From NCBI GenBank assembly GCA_003222635.1, contig QHWQ01000015.1, positions 1 through 37,941 of the forward strand: a stretch of 37,941 nucleotides of DNA, written 5' to 3'. Positions 1 through 9,776 of the stretch are shown here, piece by piece. The first letter of the stretch is position 1. Every line of letters starts with the position of its first letter. Made by a program: the position numbers and the translations under genes. The notes beneath the pieces are model-generated. The model made no database searches. It saw only the letters and a list, made by a program, of their open reading frames with translations, and was not told where the DNA came from. The stretch comes from Acidobacteriota bacterium. GTDB lineage: Bacteria > Acidobacteriota > Vicinamibacteria > Vicinamibacterales > UBA2999.

Positions 1-1
1 G

Positions 2-721
2 CTGCACCTCGAGATCATCGTCGACCGCCTGAAGCGCGAGTTCAGCGTCGAGGCGAGCGTCGGCAAGCCACAGGTCGCCTACAAGGAAACCCTGACGCGT
101 CCCGCCGACGGAGAAGGTCGGTATATCCGTCAGACGGGCGGACGCGGCCAGTACGGCCACGCCAAGATCCATCTCTATCCGGCGGAGCCCGGCACGGGCT
201 ACGTGTTCGAGAATGAAATTGTCGGCGGAACGATCCCGAAAGAGTTCATCAAGCCGATCGACGAGGGGATCAAGGAAGCGCTCACGCGCGGCATCCTCGC
301 CGGCTATCCGGTCGACGACGTGAAGATCGAGCTCTACGACGGCTCGTTCCACGACGTGGACTCCTCCGAAATGGCGTTCAAGATTGCCGGGTCGATGGCG
401 TTCCAGGACGCGGCGAAGAAGGCAAAGCCGGTGTTGCTCGAGCCGATCATGCGCGTCGAGGTGGTCGTCCCGAAGGACTACATGGGCGACGTGATGGGCG
501 ACCTCGCCAGCCGGCGCGGCCGGATTCAGTCGCAGGAAGATCGCGGTGGCACGCAGATCATCAACGCGCGCGTGCCGCTGTCGGAGATGTTCGGCTACGC
601 CACGGATCTGCGGTCGCGCACGCAGGGGCGCGCCACCTACTCGATGCACTTCGATCGCTACGAGCAGGCGCCGCAAAACGTGAGCGAGGAAGTTGTCGCC
701 CGCATCCAGGGCACCAAATAG
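2..721 (+). CDS. fusA: Elongation factor G, C-terminal part (5' end outside window)
   Basis: EF-G is the GTPase that translocates tRNA and mRNA on the ribosome. Only the last 239 residues are present, because the reading frame is already open at base 2 ([11 protein letters not shown]). The ORF track starts it too late, at an internal Met at 203. Visible parts are the end of domain III, domain IV ([14 protein letters not shown], then the GGTIPKEFI and [15 protein letters not shown] stretches) and domain V ([22 protein letters not shown]). The GTPase domain lies upstream of the window. Its position directly before tuf is the normal str-operon order, so rpsL and rpsG are expected just upstream. 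The gap to tuf is 12 bases. A second, divergent EF-G paralogue is encoded at 17652-19748; this copy is the canonical one by motif and context. Confidence 0.97.
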   Translation: MHLEIIVDRLKREFSVEASVGKPQVAYKETLTRPADGEGRYIRQTGGRGQYGHAKIHLYPAEPGTGYVFENEIVGGTIPKEFIKPIDEGIKEALTRGILAGYPVDDVKIELYDGSFHDVDSSEMAFKIAGSMAFQDAAKKAKPVLLEPIMRVEVVVPKDYMGDVMGDLASRRGRIQSQEDRGGTQIINARVPLSEMFGYATDLRSRTQGRATYSMHFDRYEQAPQNVSEEVVARIQGTK

Positions 722-733
722 TCGGAGAGTGTA

Positions 734-2265
<1,532 letters not shown>

Positions 2266-2267
2266 CC

Positions 2268-2951
2268 ATGGTCACCGGACTGATCGGGAAAAAGGTCGGG
2301 ATGACGCAGCTGTTCGCCGCGGACGGCAGCGTGCACCCCGCGACGGTGCTCAAGGCGGGTCCGTGCGTCGTCTCGCAGGTGAAGACGGCCGACAACGACG
2401 GCTATGAAGCCGTGCAGCTCGGCCTCGTCGAGGCGGGCAAGCACAAGGAGAACAAGCCGACCGAGGGGCACTTCAAGAAGGCCGGCGTGCCGCCGACGCG
2501 CGTGCGCCGCGAGGTGCGCGTGAAGACGGGCGGCGAAACGCCGAAGGCGGGCGACCAGGTCAACGTCTCCATCTTCGCGGAGAACGAGCGCGTGGACGTG
2601 GTCGGGACGAGCCGCGGCAAGGGCTTCCAGGGCGTCGTCAAGCGCCACCACTTCAAGGGCGGACGTATGTCGCACGGCTCGATGTTCCATCGCGCGCCGG
2701 GGTCGATCGGCGCCTCGTCGTATCCGTCCCGCGTCGTGAAGGGGATGCGCATGGGCGGCCACATGGGCGCCGCCGGCGTGACGACGAGGAACCTCAAGGT
2801 GCTGCGCGTCGATCCGGAAAACAACCTGCTCCTCGTCGAGGGCTCGGTCCCCGGTGGTCCGAACGCCATCGTCGTAATCCGCAAGGCCGTGGCCGCGAAG
2901 ACCATCAAGGTCGCGCAGGTCGAGCCGGCGAAGAAGAAGGGCAAGAAGTAG
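2268..2951 (+). CDS. rplC: 50S ribosomal protein L3
   Basis: L3 is an early-assembly 50S protein whose long loop reaches the peptidyl transferase centre. The 227-residue product begins with the signature [16 protein letters not shown]. It contains the loop region [20 protein letters not shown] and ends with the family's [12 protein letters not shown] segment plus a short lysine-rich tail (AKKKGKK). Length is slightly above the usual 205-215 residues because of this tail. The start is two bases after the rpsJ stop and the stop is two bases before rplD, so it is tightly packed in the S10 operon. Confidence 0.98.
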   Translation: MVTGLIGKKVGMTQLFAADGSVHPATVLKAGPCVVSQVKTADNDGYEAVQLGLVEAGKHKENKPTEGHFKKAGVPPTRVRREVRVKTGGETPKAGDQVNVSIFAENERVDVVGTSRGKGFQGVVKRHHFKGGRMSHGSMFHRAPGSIGASSYPSRVVKGMRMGGHMGAAGVTTRNLKVLRVDPENNLLLVEGSVPGGPNAIVVIRKAVAAKTIKVAQVEPAKKKGKK

Positions 2952-2953
2952 CC

Positions 2954-3592
2954 ATGACGGTTGATGTCGTCAACGCAGAGAACAAGAAAGTCGGCTCGGT
3001 CGATCTGAGCGACGAGGTGTTCGGCGGACGCGTGAAGACCGACCTCATTCACGAGTCGGTCGTGCGCGCCAACGCGGCCGAGCGCCGCGGCACGCACGCG
3101 ACCAAGACGCGCGCGATGGTCAGCGGCAGCGGCAGGAAGCCGTGGCGGCAGAAGGGCACCGGCCGCGCGCGCGTCGGTGAAATCAGAAACCCGTTGTGGC
3201 GCAAGGGCGGCACCGTGTTCGGCCCGCAGCCGCGGAGCTACGAATATCACCTACCGAAGAAGGTGGAGAAGGGTGCGCTCCGCGCCGCGCTGACGCAGAA
3301 GCTGCGCGACGGCAGCGTGACCGTCGTCGACGCGCTGAGCGTCGGCGAGATCAAGACGAAGGCGGCGGCGGAGATGCTCAAGCGTCTCGGCGTCGAAGGC
3401 GGGGCGAAGCGGGCAAGCAGCGCACTGCTCGTCGACGTGAAGCCGGACGACAAGCTGTCGCTGTCGCTGCGCAACATCGAGGGCGTGCGCATCCTCGCCA
3501 GCAACCGCGTGAGCGCGCGCGACATCGTCAACGCGCGGCGCCTCGTGCTGACGCAGGCGGCGATTGAGAAGCTGCAAGAGGCACTTGGGTAA
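2954..3592 (+). CDS. rplD: 50S ribosomal protein L4
   Basis: L4 is a 50S protein lining the exit tunnel; in some bacteria it also represses the S10 operon. The 212-residue product shows the diagnostic loop [25 protein letters not shown] (partly quoted) at about residues 53-75 and the C-terminal half ending in a typical [15 protein letters not shown] helix. Length and order are normal. The stop codon TAA touches the start of a palindromic repeat (3591-3657), so the 3' end lies against a strong potential hairpin. Confidence 0.97.
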   Translation: MTVDVVNAENKKVGSVDLSDEVFGGRVKTDLIHESVVRANAAERRGTHATKTRAMVSGSGRKPWRQKGTGRARVGEIRNPLWRKGGTVFGPQPRSYEYHLPKKVEKGALRAALTQKLRDGSVTVVDALSVGEIKTKAAAEMLKRLGVEGGAKRASSALLVDVKPDDKLSLSLRNIEGVRILASNRVSARDIVNARRLVLTQAAIEKLQEALG

Positions 3593-3657
3593 CCACGAAG
3601 AACGCGAAGAACACGAAGAGACAAACACTCTTCGCGAATTTCGTGACCTTCGTGGTT
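3591..3657 (+). repeat. Palindromic CCACGAAG repeat between rplD and rplW
   Basis: A 67-base imperfect hairpin. The outer arms AACCACGAAG (3591-3600) and CTTCGTGGTT (3648-3657) are perfect complements. An inner stem CGAAGAG (3614-3620) pairs with CTCTTCG (3628-3634) around a 7-base loop. The arms are made of repeated CGAAG/ACGAAG units. Read on the minus strand it encodes the NHEGHEIREE-type nonsense peptide that I recognise as the footprint of an interspersed repeat common in environmental bacterial genomes. It lies directly upstream of the rplW start, so the rplW leader is largely repeat sequence. Confidence 0.8.
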
Positions 3658-3667
3658 GAGAAAAGTT

Positions 3668-3958
3668 ATGAAGCTAACGAACGTTCTGAGGCGTCCCTTG
3701 ATTACCGAGAAGACCACGGGCATCCGCGAGGACGGCCGCACGCTGGTGTTCCAGGTGGCGCGCGACGCCAACAAGATCGACATCAGGAAAGCCGTCGAGT
3801 CGCTGCTCGGCTCGAAAGTGGAGAGCGTCCGCACCTCTCTGGCGCACGGCAAGTTCAAGCGCCAGGGGAAGTATACCGGCCGCCGCTCGGACTGGAAAAA
3901 GGCGTACGTGAAGCTGCGGGACGGCGAGAAGCTTCCGGACTTCCTCCAGGGGGCATAA
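3668..3958 (+). CDS. rplW: 50S ribosomal protein L23
   Basis: L23 sits at the exit-tunnel mouth and docks trigger factor and SRP. The 96-residue product shows RPLITEKTTGIRE, the beta-strand VFQVARDANKIDIRKAVE, the extended loop KFKRQGKYTGRRSDWKKAYV and the final strand VKLRDGEKL. I place the start at ATG 3668. The track's TTG at 3656 lies inside the repeat arm and adds only four residues. No good ribosome-binding site is visible; a GAG at 3658-3660, at the repeat edge, is the only purine cluster near it. Translation may therefore depend on coupling or on how the upstream hairpin folds. Confidence 0.95.
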   Translation: MKLTNVLRRPLITEKTTGIREDGRTLVFQVARDANKIDIRKAVESLLGSKVESVRTSLAHGKFKRQGKYTGRRSDWKKAYVKLRDGEKLPDFLQGA

Positions 3959-3964
3959 CAGATC

Positions 3965-4789
3965 ATGGCGATTCGCAAATACAACCCGACCTCGCCCGGC
4001 GTGCGCGGCAAGACGTCGCTCACCTTCGACGAGATCACGACGAACGAGCCGTATCGTCCGCTGACGGAGAACCTGGACAACTCCGGGGGCCGCGACAACA
4101 AGGGCCACCTGACGTCCTGGTGGCGCGGCGGCGGGCACAAGCGCCTCTATCGCGTCATCGACTTCAAGCGCGACAAGAAGAACATCCCGGCGAAGGTCGC
4201 GACGGTCGAGTACGACCCGAACCGCTCGTCGCGCATCGCGCTGCTCACCTACGCCGACGGCGAGAAGCGCTACATCCTGCAGCCGAACGGCATCAAGGTC
4301 GGCGACACGATCATTGCGGGCGACAGCGTCGACATCCTGCCGGGCAACTGCCTGCCGCTGAAGAACATTCCGCTCGGCACGCAGATCCACAACGTGGAGC
4401 TGCGGCCCGGCAAGGGCGGGCAGATCGCGCGCAGCGCGGGGTCGTCGGTGCAGCTGGTCGCGCGTGAAGGCGAGTACGCCAGCGTGCGCATGCCCTCGGG
4501 CGAGATTCGCAAGATCAACGTCGAGTGCGTGGCGACGATCGGCCAGGTGGGCAACCTCGATCACGAGAACGTGTCGATCGGCAAGGCGGGGCGCAGCCGC
4601 TGGCTGGGTCAGCGTCCGCACGTCCGCGGCGTCGCGATGAACCCGGTCGATCATCCGCTTGGCGGCGGTGAAGGCAAGACATCCGGCGGCCGTCACCCGG
4701 TGACGCCGTGGGGCCAGCCGACCAAGGGCTACAAGACGCGCCGCCGCAAGCAGACGGATCGCTTCATTGTTCAGCGAAGGACGAAGTAA
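3965..4789 (+). CDS. rplB: 50S ribosomal protein L2
   Basis: L2 is a core 50S protein needed for subunit joining and peptidyl transferase activity. The 274-residue product is full length, with [18 protein letters not shown] near the N-terminus, the RNA-binding middle ([34 protein letters not shown]) and the C-terminal conserved [18 protein letters not shown], in which the universally conserved histidine is present. It follows rplW by six bases, and its TAA stop abuts the rpsS ATG directly. Confidence 0.98.
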   Translation: MAIRKYNPTSPGVRGKTSLTFDEITTNEPYRPLTENLDNSGGRDNKGHLTSWWRGGGHKRLYRVIDFKRDKKNIPAKVATVEYDPNRSSRIALLTYADGEKRYILQPNGIKVGDTIIAGDSVDILPGNCLPLKNIPLGTQIHNVELRPGKGGQIARSAGSSVQLVAREGEYASVRMPSGEIRKINVECVATIGQVGNLDHENVSIGKAGRSRWLGQRPHVRGVAMNPVDHPLGGGEGKTSGGRHPVTPWGQPTKGYKTRRRKQTDRFIVQRRTK

Positions 4790-5074
4790 ATGAGCAGGTC
4801 CATGAAGAAGGGCCCGTTCGTCGACACGCCGCTTCTCGAGAAGCTGGAAGCGATGAACCGGGCCAACGAGAAGAAGGTCATCAAGACGTGGTCGCGCCGT
4901 TCGACCGTGATCCCCGAGATGGTGGGTCACACGATGGCGGTACACAACGGGAGGAAGTTCATCCCGGTCTACGTCACGGAAAACATGGTGGGCCACAAGC
5001 TCGGCGAGTTCGCGCCGACTCGGCATTTCCGCGGCCACACGGCACGCGGCGAGAAGGCCACGCGGGTCCGTTGA
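4790..5074 (+). CDS. rpsS: 30S ribosomal protein S19
   Basis: S19 is a 30S head protein that contacts S13 and the 50S subunit. The 94-residue product begins [20 protein letters not shown] and contains the signature [24 protein letters not shown] (partly quoted), followed by [14 protein letters not shown]. Length is as expected. It starts on the base after the rplB stop. The following 30-base gap holds a plausible ribosome-binding site (AGGAAACGGTGAG) for rplV. Confidence 0.98.
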   Translation: MSRSMKKGPFVDTPLLEKLEAMNRANEKKVIKTWSRRSTVIPEMVGHTMAVHNGRKFIPVYVTENMVGHKLGEFAPTRHFRGHTARGEKATRVR

Positions 5075-5104
5075 CAACGTTGCAGATAGGAAACGGTGAG
5101 AACG

Positions 5105-5439
5105 ATGGCTGATATCGAGATCCGAGCCGTGGCCAAGAACGTGCGCATGACGCCGCGATTGCAAAGGTGCTGCGCTCGGCGGTGGCCAACGTGCAGCAGG
5201 ACGAGGCGTTCAGCGGTGACATCGATCGCCTCTACGTCTCGGCCGCGTACGCGAACCAGGGGCCGTCGATGAAGCGCGTCCGTCCAGCCCCGATGGGGCG
5301 CGCGTACCGCGTCGTCAAGCGCACCGCGCACCTGACGGTGCAGGTGTCGGAGCGGGCGCTGAAGATCCCGCGCGTCGCTACGGACACTGATGCTGCCGCG
5401 GCGAAGAAGCCGCGCGCCAAGAAGAAGGAACAGGAGTAA
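5105..5439 (+). pseudogene. rplV: 50S ribosomal protein L22 gene with internal frame-shifting deletion
   Basis: L22 lines the exit tunnel and is normally about 110 residues. From ATG 5105 the frame gives MADIEIRAVAKNVRMTPR, the normal L22 N-terminus, then loses meaning at about 5156 and would stop near 5271. The rest of L22 continues in another frame from about 5155: AIAKVLRSAVANVQQ, RLYVSAAYANQGPSMKR and RVVKRTAHLTVQV, then a lysine-rich tail ending at 5439. Compared with L22 from memory, some 28-29 codons (the KARLVVDLIRG to KKAA part) are missing, and the frame difference implies a deletion of 3n+1 bases, perhaps 85. The ORF track shows only the second piece (5167-5439). L22 is normally required for growth, so an assembly or cloning error is the likeliest cause; a real defect cannot be excluded. 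Confidence 0.88.
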
Positions 5440-5441
5440 CT

Positions 5442-6131
5442 GTGGGCCAGAAGGTTCACCCCTACGGATTCCGGCTCGGTTTCAACAAGACCTGGCGCTC
5501 GCGCTGGTACTCGGACCGCGACTACGCCAAGCTGCTGCACGAGGATCTCGCCCTGCGGCAGGACCTGAAGAAGCGGTTCTCGCACGCGGGCGTCTCGCGG
5601 ATCGAAACCGAGCGCGCGGCGAACAAGCTGAAGATCGACATCTTCACCTCGCGCCCGGGCATCATCATCGGCCGCAAGGGGACGGAAGTCGACAAGCTGA
5701 AGCAGGAAATCCAGAAGCGGACCAACCGCGAGGTCTTCATCAACATCCAGGAGATCCAGAAGCCCGAGCTCGAGGCGCAGCTCATCGGCGAATCGGTGGC
5801 GGTGCAGCTCGAAAAGCGCGTGGCGTTCCGCCGCGCGATGCGCAAGGCCGTCGAATCGGCGCTGCGCTTCGGCGCGCGCGGCATCAAGGTGCGTGTGTCG
5901 GGCCGGTTGAATGGCGCGGAAATCGCGCGCTCGGAGTGGTACCTGCACGGGCAGCTGCCGCTGCAGACGCTGCGCGCCGACATCGACTACGGCTTCGCCG
6001 AGGCGAACACGACCTACGGCCAGATCGGCGTGAAGGTGTGGCTCTACAAGGGCGAGCGGCTGGTGCCGCGCCTCGGTCGTGACGAGGAATACCGGGATCG
6101 CGCGCCGCGCCGGCCGCCCCCCCGGGCATAA
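5442..6131 (+). CDS. rpsC: 30S ribosomal protein S3
   Basis: S3 forms part of the mRNA entry pore and helicase of the 30S subunit. The 229-residue product begins with a GTG start ([17 protein letters not shown]). It has the KH domain motif [17 protein letters not shown] at about residues 70-86, and the C-terminal domain with ISGRL-like [16 protein letters not shown] and the [14 protein letters not shown] end. The tail is short and Arg/Pro-rich ([11 protein letters not shown]). The gene is intact, unlike its upstream neighbour rplV, from which it is separated by two bases. Confidence 0.98.
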   Translation: MGQKVHPYGFRLGFNKTWRSRWYSDRDYAKLLHEDLALRQDLKKRFSHAGVSRIETERAANKLKIDIFTSRPGIIIGRKGTEVDKLKQEIQKRTNREVFINIQEIQKPELEAQLIGESVAVQLEKRVAFRRAMRKAVESALRFGARGIKVRVSGRLNGAEIARSEWYLHGQLPLQTLRADIDYGFAEANTTYGQIGVKVWLYKGERLVPRLGRDEEYRDRAPRRPPPRA

Positions 6132-6146
6132 CGAGGGACCTGCATC

Positions 6147-6572
6147 ATGTTGATGCCGAAGAAAGTCAAATACCGCAAGCAGCAGCGCGGGCGCATGACG
6201 GGCAAGGCGTGGCGCGGATCCGACGTGTCGTTCGGCGATTACGGCTTGAAGGCGATGGAGCCGGCGTGGATCACCGACCGCCAGATCGAGGCGGCGCGCG
6301 TGGCGATGACGCGCTTCATCAAGCGCGGCGGCAAGATCTGGGTGCGCGTGTTCCCGGACAAGCCGATCACGAAGAAGCCGCAGGAAACCCGCATGGGCAA
6401 GGGCAAGGGCGCGCCCGAGCAGTGGGTCTGCGTCGTCCGTCCGGGACGCATCATGTTCGAGATGGAAGGCGTGACCGAGGTCGAAGCGCGGAAGGCGATG
6501 AATCTGGCGGCGGCGAAGCTGCCGATCAAGACGAAGTTCGCGACCCGGTTCGGCCAGGAGAAGATCGCATGA
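6147..6572 (+). CDS. rplP: 50S ribosomal protein L16
   Basis: L16 organises the A-site tRNA region of the 50S subunit. The 141-residue product starts [19 protein letters not shown], close to the family consensus. It contains [37 protein letters not shown] and the [17 protein letters not shown] segment, which carries the Arg usually hydroxylated in E. coli L16. A second in-frame ATG lies six bases downstream of the first. The stop overlaps the rpmC start by four bases (ATGA). Confidence 0.98.
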   Translation: MLMPKKVKYRKQQRGRMTGKAWRGSDVSFGDYGLKAMEPAWITDRQIEAARVAMTRFIKRGGKIWVRVFPDKPITKKPQETRMGKGKGAPEQWVCVVRPGRIMFEMEGVTEVEARKAMNLAAAKLPIKTKFATRFGQEKIA

Positions 6573-6766
6573 ACGTTGAAGAGATTCGCGAGCTGTCGAT
6601 CGACGTGCTGCGCGATCGGGAGAAGGAGCTCGACGACCAGCTGTTCCGGCTGCGCATCCAGAAGTCGATGGGGCAGCTCGAGGCGCCCGCCAAGGTGCGC
6701 GACGTCCGTCGTGACCTGGCGAGGGTGAAGACGATCCTCCGCGAGAAAGAGCAGGCACAGGCATGA
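6569..6766 (+). CDS. rpmC: 50S ribosomal protein L29
   Basis: L29 is a small two-helix protein at the tunnel exit next to L23. The 65-residue frame from ATG 6569 reads [20 protein letters not shown] and continues [31 protein letters not shown] (partly quoted), which matches the family helix-turn-helix and its LRxQ/ARxKT motifs. The track hides it in the longer ORF 6209-6766, which is a shadow of rplP upstream of this point. It overlaps both rplP and rpsQ by four bases. Confidence 0.96.
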   Translation: MNVEEIRELSIDVLRDREKELDDQLFRLRIQKSMGQLEAPAKVRDVRRDLARVKTILREKEQAQA

Positions 6767-7017
6767 GCGTCAAGCAGCAGCTGACCGGCACGGTGGTCAG
6801 CGACAAGATGGAGAAGACCGTCGTCGTCGCGGTGGAGCGCAAGGTGCGCCACGGCCTCTACGGCAAGAGCCAGAAGAAGACGTCGACGTTCGTCGCGCAC
6901 AACGAGGGCAACGAGGCGAAGACCGGCGACACCGTCGCCATCGCCGAGTCGCGCCCGCTGTCGCGGCGCAAGCGGTGGATCGTGACGCGCGTCGTCGCGA
7001 AAGCACAGCAGGTCTAA
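6763..7017 (+). CDS. rpsQ: 30S ribosomal protein S17
   Basis: S17 is a primary-binding OB-fold protein of the 30S body. The 84-residue product has the conserved [20 protein letters not shown] beginning, a [22 protein letters not shown] middle (partly quoted), and [20 protein letters not shown] at the end. Length is normal. It is coupled to rpmC through an ATGA overlap. A 30-base gap with GGGACGGAG as a likely ribosome-binding site separates it from rplN. Confidence 0.98.
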   Translation: MSVKQQLTGTVVSDKMEKTVVVAVERKVRHGLYGKSQKKTSTFVAHNEGNEAKTGDTVAIAESRPLSRRKRWIVTRVVAKAQQV

Positions 7018-7047
7018 CGCGAATCGATCCAGGGACGGAGCACAGCC

Positions 7048-7252
7048 ATGATTCAGATGCGATCGATTCTCGACGTCGCCGACAACTCCGGCGCGCGCAA
7101 GATTTCGATCATCAACCCGATCGGCGGGTCGACCGGCCGCTACGCGCGGCTCGGCGACATCGTCACGGCGTCGGTGAAGGAAGCGACGCCCGCGCGAGCT
7201 GCGCGAGCGGCGATTCATGAAGATCATTTCGCTGGCACCGGAGGTCTTATAG
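7048..7252 (+). pseudogene. rplN: 50S ribosomal protein L14 gene with internal frame-shifting deletion
   Basis: L14 is a highly conserved protein at the subunit interface, normally about 122 residues. From ATG 7048 the frame gives [18 protein letters not shown], then [19 protein letters not shown], a normal L14 N-terminal third. At about 7189-7195 it switches: in the next frame the sequence reads [19 protein letters not shown] and stops at 7252, which is the exact L14 C-terminus. About 56 codons of the core are absent, and the frame change implies a deletion of 3n+2 bases (perhaps 167). The track's 71-residue ORF (to 7263) simply reads on out of frame. Together with rplV this is the second broken universal ribosomal gene in the operon. 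Confidence 0.9.
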
Positions 7253-7328
7253 GCGGCGCGTAAAGCGCCGCCCTACACCGCCGATTGACGGTCAATGGAC
7301 AGTGTAGGGCGCCCCTTTACGGGGCGCC
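7252..7328 (+). repeat. Double-hairpin GTAAA-loop repeat, copy A (rplN-rplX gap)
   Basis: Two GC hairpins face each other across an inverted core. The left hairpin is GGCGGCGC, loop GTAAA, GCGCCGCC (7252-7272). The right is GGCGCCCC, loop TTTAC, GGGGCGCC (7308-7328). Between them lie CCTACAC and GTGTAGG as inverted partners, plus a small ATTGAC/GTCAAT palindrome (7284-7296). A shorter copy of the same design lies at 10952-11006. The element fills nearly the whole gap between the end of rplN and the rplX ribosome-binding site. It is probably an interspersed repetitive element; attenuation or RNA-stabilising effects are possible but not shown. Confidence 0.85.
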
Positions 7329-7339
7329 AGGTGAAAACG

Positions 7340-7672
7340 ATGTCGAGACTACACACGCCGATTCGCAAGAACGACACCGTGTCGATCAACACGGGCAAAG
7401 ACAGCGGCAAGCGCGGCCGCGTGCTGAAGGTGATCCCGGGCAGCAATCGCCTGATCGTCGAAGGCGTCAACATGATCAAGCGCCACACGCGCCCGAACCC
7501 GCAGCGCAACATCAAGGGCGGGATCGTCGAGCGCGAAGCGGCGCTGCACGCGAGCAACGTCCAGCTCGTGTGCCCCGAGTGCGGCGCGGTGACGCGCATC
7601 GGGCACAAGATTCTCGGCGACGGCCGCAAGGTGCGCGTCTGCCGCAAGTGCGAGGGAGTGGTCGACAAATGA
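7340..7672 (+). CDS. rplX: 50S ribosomal protein L24 with zinc-ribbon cysteines
   Basis: L24 initiates 50S assembly. I start it at ATG 7340, preceded by CAGGTGAAAACG with a usable AGGTG site; the track's start at 7295 lies inside the repeat. The 110-residue product shows the KOW motif ([21 protein letters not shown], partly quoted) and [20 protein letters not shown]. It ends with CPEC (C78, C81) and CRKC (C101, C104), a likely zinc-binding pair found in many bacterial L24 proteins. It is intact and overlaps rplE by four bases. Confidence 0.96.
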   Translation: MSRLHTPIRKNDTVSINTGKDSGKRGRVLKVIPGSNRLIVEGVNMIKRHTRPNPQRNIKGGIVEREAALHASNVQLVCPECGAVTRIGHKILGDGRKVRVCRKCEGVVDK

Positions 7673-8211
7673 ACCGCTTGAAGGCCCGCTACCAGAAGGA
7701 AGTCGTGCCGGCTCTCAAGAAGGAGTTCGGCTACACGAACGTGATGGCGATCCCCAAGGTGGACAAGGTCGTCATCAACATGGGGCTTGGCGAGGCGACA
7801 TCGAACGCGAAGATCGCCGACGTCGGCGCCGACGAATTGAGCCGCATCACCGGCCAGAAGGCTATGGTGCGCCGCGCGACCAAGTCGATCGCGCAGTTCA
7901 AGCTGCGCCAGGGGATGCCGGTCGGCGCGATGGTGACGCTGCGCGGCGAGCGGATGTACGAGTTCCTCGACCGCCTGATCTCGATCGCCCTGCCGCGCGT
8001 CCGCGACTTCCGCGGCGTGTCGCCGAAGGGATTCGACGGCCGCGGCAATTACACGCTCGGCCTGCGCGACCAGCTGCTGTTCCCCGAGATCGACTACATG
8101 AAGGTCGACAAGGCGCGCGGCATGAACGTGTCCGTGGTGACGACGGCCAAGACCGACGAGGAAGCGCGGAAGCTGCTCCAGTTCATGGGCATGCCGTTCC
8201 GCACGAACTGA
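7669..8211 (+). CDS. rplE: 50S ribosomal protein L5
   Basis: L5 binds 5S rRNA in the central protuberance. From ATG 7669 (overlapping the rplX stop) the product is 180 residues: [20 protein letters not shown], then the family signature [50 protein letters not shown] (a hallmark of L5) and the final [15 protein letters not shown]. The track gives a longer ORF from 7285 that is only an upstream extension through rplX in another frame. Confidence 0.97.
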   Translation: MNRLKARYQKEVVPALKKEFGYTNVMAIPKVDKVVINMGLGEATSNAKIADVGADELSRITGQKAMVRRATKSIAQFKLRQGMPVGAMVTLRGERMYEFLDRLISIALPRVRDFRGVSPKGFDGRGNYTLGLRDQLLFPEIDYMKVDKARGMNVSVVTTAKTDEEARKLLQFMGMPFRTN

Positions 8212-8224
8212 GAAGGACGAACGA

Positions 8225-8410
8225 ATGGCGACGACTGCAAAGATTGCCAAGGAAGCCAAGCCGCCGAAGTACAAGATTCGCCTGCGCAACCGCTGCCGCC
8301 TCTGCGGGCGCCCCCGCGCCTACATGCGCAAGTTCGCGATGTGCCGCCTCTGCTTCCGCAAGCTGGCACTGGAAGGCGACGTCACCGGTGTGACGAAGAG
8401 CTCCTGGTAG
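8225..8410 (+). CDS. rpsN: 30S ribosomal protein S14, zinc-binding (type Z) form
   Basis: S14 is a 30S head protein. This is the short zinc-dependent form: 61 residues with C24-x2-C27 and C40-x2-C43 in [21 protein letters not shown] (partly quoted), and the family end [18 protein letters not shown]. It has a slightly extended, lysine- and alanine-containing N-terminus ([19 protein letters not shown]). GAAGGACGA sits just upstream as ribosome-binding site. A zinc-free S14 paralogue, if any, would be elsewhere in the genome. Confidence 0.97.
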   Translation: MATTAKIAKEAKPPKYKIRLRNRCRLCGRPRAYMRKFAMCRLCFRKLALEGDVTGVTKSSW

Positions 8411-8425
8411 ACGGAAGGAACAACG

Positions 8426-8839
8426 ATGACCGATCCGATTTCCGACATGCTCTCCCGCATCCGCAACGCGGTGTCCGCCAAGCACGCACGCGTGGACCTG
8501 CCCGCGAGCAAGCTCAAGGCCGAGATTGCGCGGATCCTCCAGGACGAGGGCTACATCCAGGGCTATCGTTTGGTCGAGGAGCCCGCGGAGGGCAAGGGCC
8601 GGGCGCCGCGCCCGATGATCCGCGTGTTCCTGAAGTACGGGCCGCACGGCGAGAAGGTGATCTCGGGCATCGAGCGCATCAGCCGTCCGGGACGCCGCGT
8701 CTATCTCGGCGTCGACGACGTGCCGGCGGTGCTCGGCGGCCTCGGCACGAATATCCTGACGACGTCGCGCGGCGTGATGACGGGGCGTGCGGCGCGCAAG
8801 GCCGGCGTCGGCGGCGAAGTCCTCTGCAACGTATGGTAG
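8426..8839 (+). CDS. rpsH: 30S ribosomal protein S8
   Basis: S8 is a primary 16S-binding protein and, in E. coli, the translational repressor of the spc operon. The 137-residue product has [19 protein letters not shown], the [17 protein letters not shown] helix and the C-terminal signature STSRGVMT-like [20 protein letters not shown] with the final LCNVW (usually LCSVW). Length is slightly above average because of a loop around residues 50-60. It is preceded by an AAGGAAC site. Confidence 0.97.
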   Translation: MTDPISDMLSRIRNAVSAKHARVDLPASKLKAEIARILQDEGYIQGYRLVEEPAEGKGRAPRPMIRVFLKYGPHGEKVISGIERISRPGRRVYLGVDDVPAVLGGLGTNILTTSRGVMTGRAARKAGVGGEVLCNVW

Positions 8840-8858
8840 CTGCGAGCTGAGGTCAGCA

Positions 8859-9398
8859 ATGTCACGAATTGGCAAGAAACCGATTACGCTGCCGAAGGGC
8901 GTCACCGTGAAGATCGCCCGCGGCGCGATTGAAGTGAAGGGCCCGAAGGGCACGGTGAATCAGTACGTGCCGCCGGGCATCGGCTTCGCGCAGGAGGACG
9001 GCACGATCGTGGCGAAGCCGGAGCGTGACGACCCGGAACTCGGCAAGTTCCACGGCCTGGCGCGGAGCCTTATCGCCAACGCGGTGCAGGGTGTCACCGA
9101 GGGCTTCAAGAAGGAGCTCGACATCGTCGGCATCGGCTACCGCGCGGAGGTGAAGGGCAAGCAGGTGGTCTTCGCGCTCGGCTACTCGCATCCGATCGTC
9201 TACGACATCCCCAACGCGATCGACATCGCGATCGACAAGCAGACGCACATCACCGTGACGGGCGTCGATCGCCAGCTCGTGGGGCAGGTGGCGGCCAACA
9301 TCCGCCGCATGCGCAAGCCGGATCCCTACAAGCAGAAGGGCGTGCGCTACACGGGTGAAGTGCTGAAGAAGAAAGTCGGCAAGACCGGAGCGAAATAA
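8859..9398 (+). CDS. rplF: 50S ribosomal protein L6
   Basis: L6 lies near the factor-binding GTPase centre of the 50S subunit. From ATG 8859 (the track start at 8787 runs into rpsH) the product is 179 residues: [31 protein letters not shown], the central [20 protein letters not shown] motif, and the second domain ending [19 protein letters not shown], a hallmark of L6. The TAA stop shares one base with the rplR ATG. Confidence 0.97.
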   Translation: MSRIGKKPITLPKGVTVKIARGAIEVKGPKGTVNQYVPPGIGFAQEDGTIVAKPERDDPELGKFHGLARSLIANAVQGVTEGFKKELDIVGIGYRAEVKGKQVVFALGYSHPIVYDIPNAIDIAIDKQTHITVTGVDRQLVGQVAANIRRMRKPDPYKQKGVRYTGEVLKKKVGKTGAK

Positions 9399-9772
9399 TG
9401 CGGATGAAGACGAAGGAAGATCGCCGCGAGCGCATCAAGCACCGCATTCGCAAGCGCGTGCAGGGCACCGAGGCGCGCCCGCGTCTGACGGTGTTCCGCA
9501 GCGTGGCGCACATGTACGTGCAGGTGGTCGACGACATGACCGGCCGGACGATCGCGTCGGCCTCGACCGTCGAGCCGACGGTCAAAGGCGCGATGAAGAA
9601 GACGGAGCGCGGCGGCAACATCGCCGGCGCGAAGACGATCGGCAAGACCATCGCCGAGCGTCTCATCGAGAAGGGCGTCAAGCGCGTCGTGTTCGACCGC
9701 AACGGGTTCCTCTATCACGGCCGCGTGAAGGCGGTCGCCGACGCTGCTCGCGAAGCAGGTTTGGAGTTCTAG
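9398..9772 (+). CDS. rplR: 50S ribosomal protein L18
   Basis: L18 binds 5S rRNA together with L5. The 124-residue product has a basic N-terminus ([20 protein letters not shown]), [40 protein letters not shown] and the conserved end [19 protein letters not shown]. Length is normal. One base overlaps rplF (TAATG), and only four bases separate it from rpsE. Confidence 0.98.
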   Translation: MRMKTKEDRRERIKHRIRKRVQGTEARPRLTVFRSVAHMYVQVVDDMTGRTIASASTVEPTVKGAMKKTERGGNIAGAKTIGKTIAERLIEKGVKRVVFDRNGFLYHGRVKAVADAAREAGLEF

Positions 9773-9776
9773 GCCG

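Noticed and set aside
3247-4140. Peptide NHEGHEIREE in a minus-strand ORF
   Set aside because: Arises from translating the CCACGAAG repeat; a known kind of spurious protein, not a gene.
3674-5164. 496-residue minus-strand ORF opposite rplW, rplB and rpsS
   Set aside because: Antisense shadow of three clear ribosomal genes, no recognisable domain.
5105-5439. Programmed ribosomal frameshifting in rplV
   Set aside because: A frameshift alone would not restore the missing ~28 codons; no slippery run or downstream structure was needed or seen.
7048-7263. A short natural L14-like protein of 71 residues
   Set aside because: The end of this frame ([13 protein letters not shown]) is nonsense while the next frame gives the exact L14 C-terminus, so it is a deletion product and not a distinct protein.
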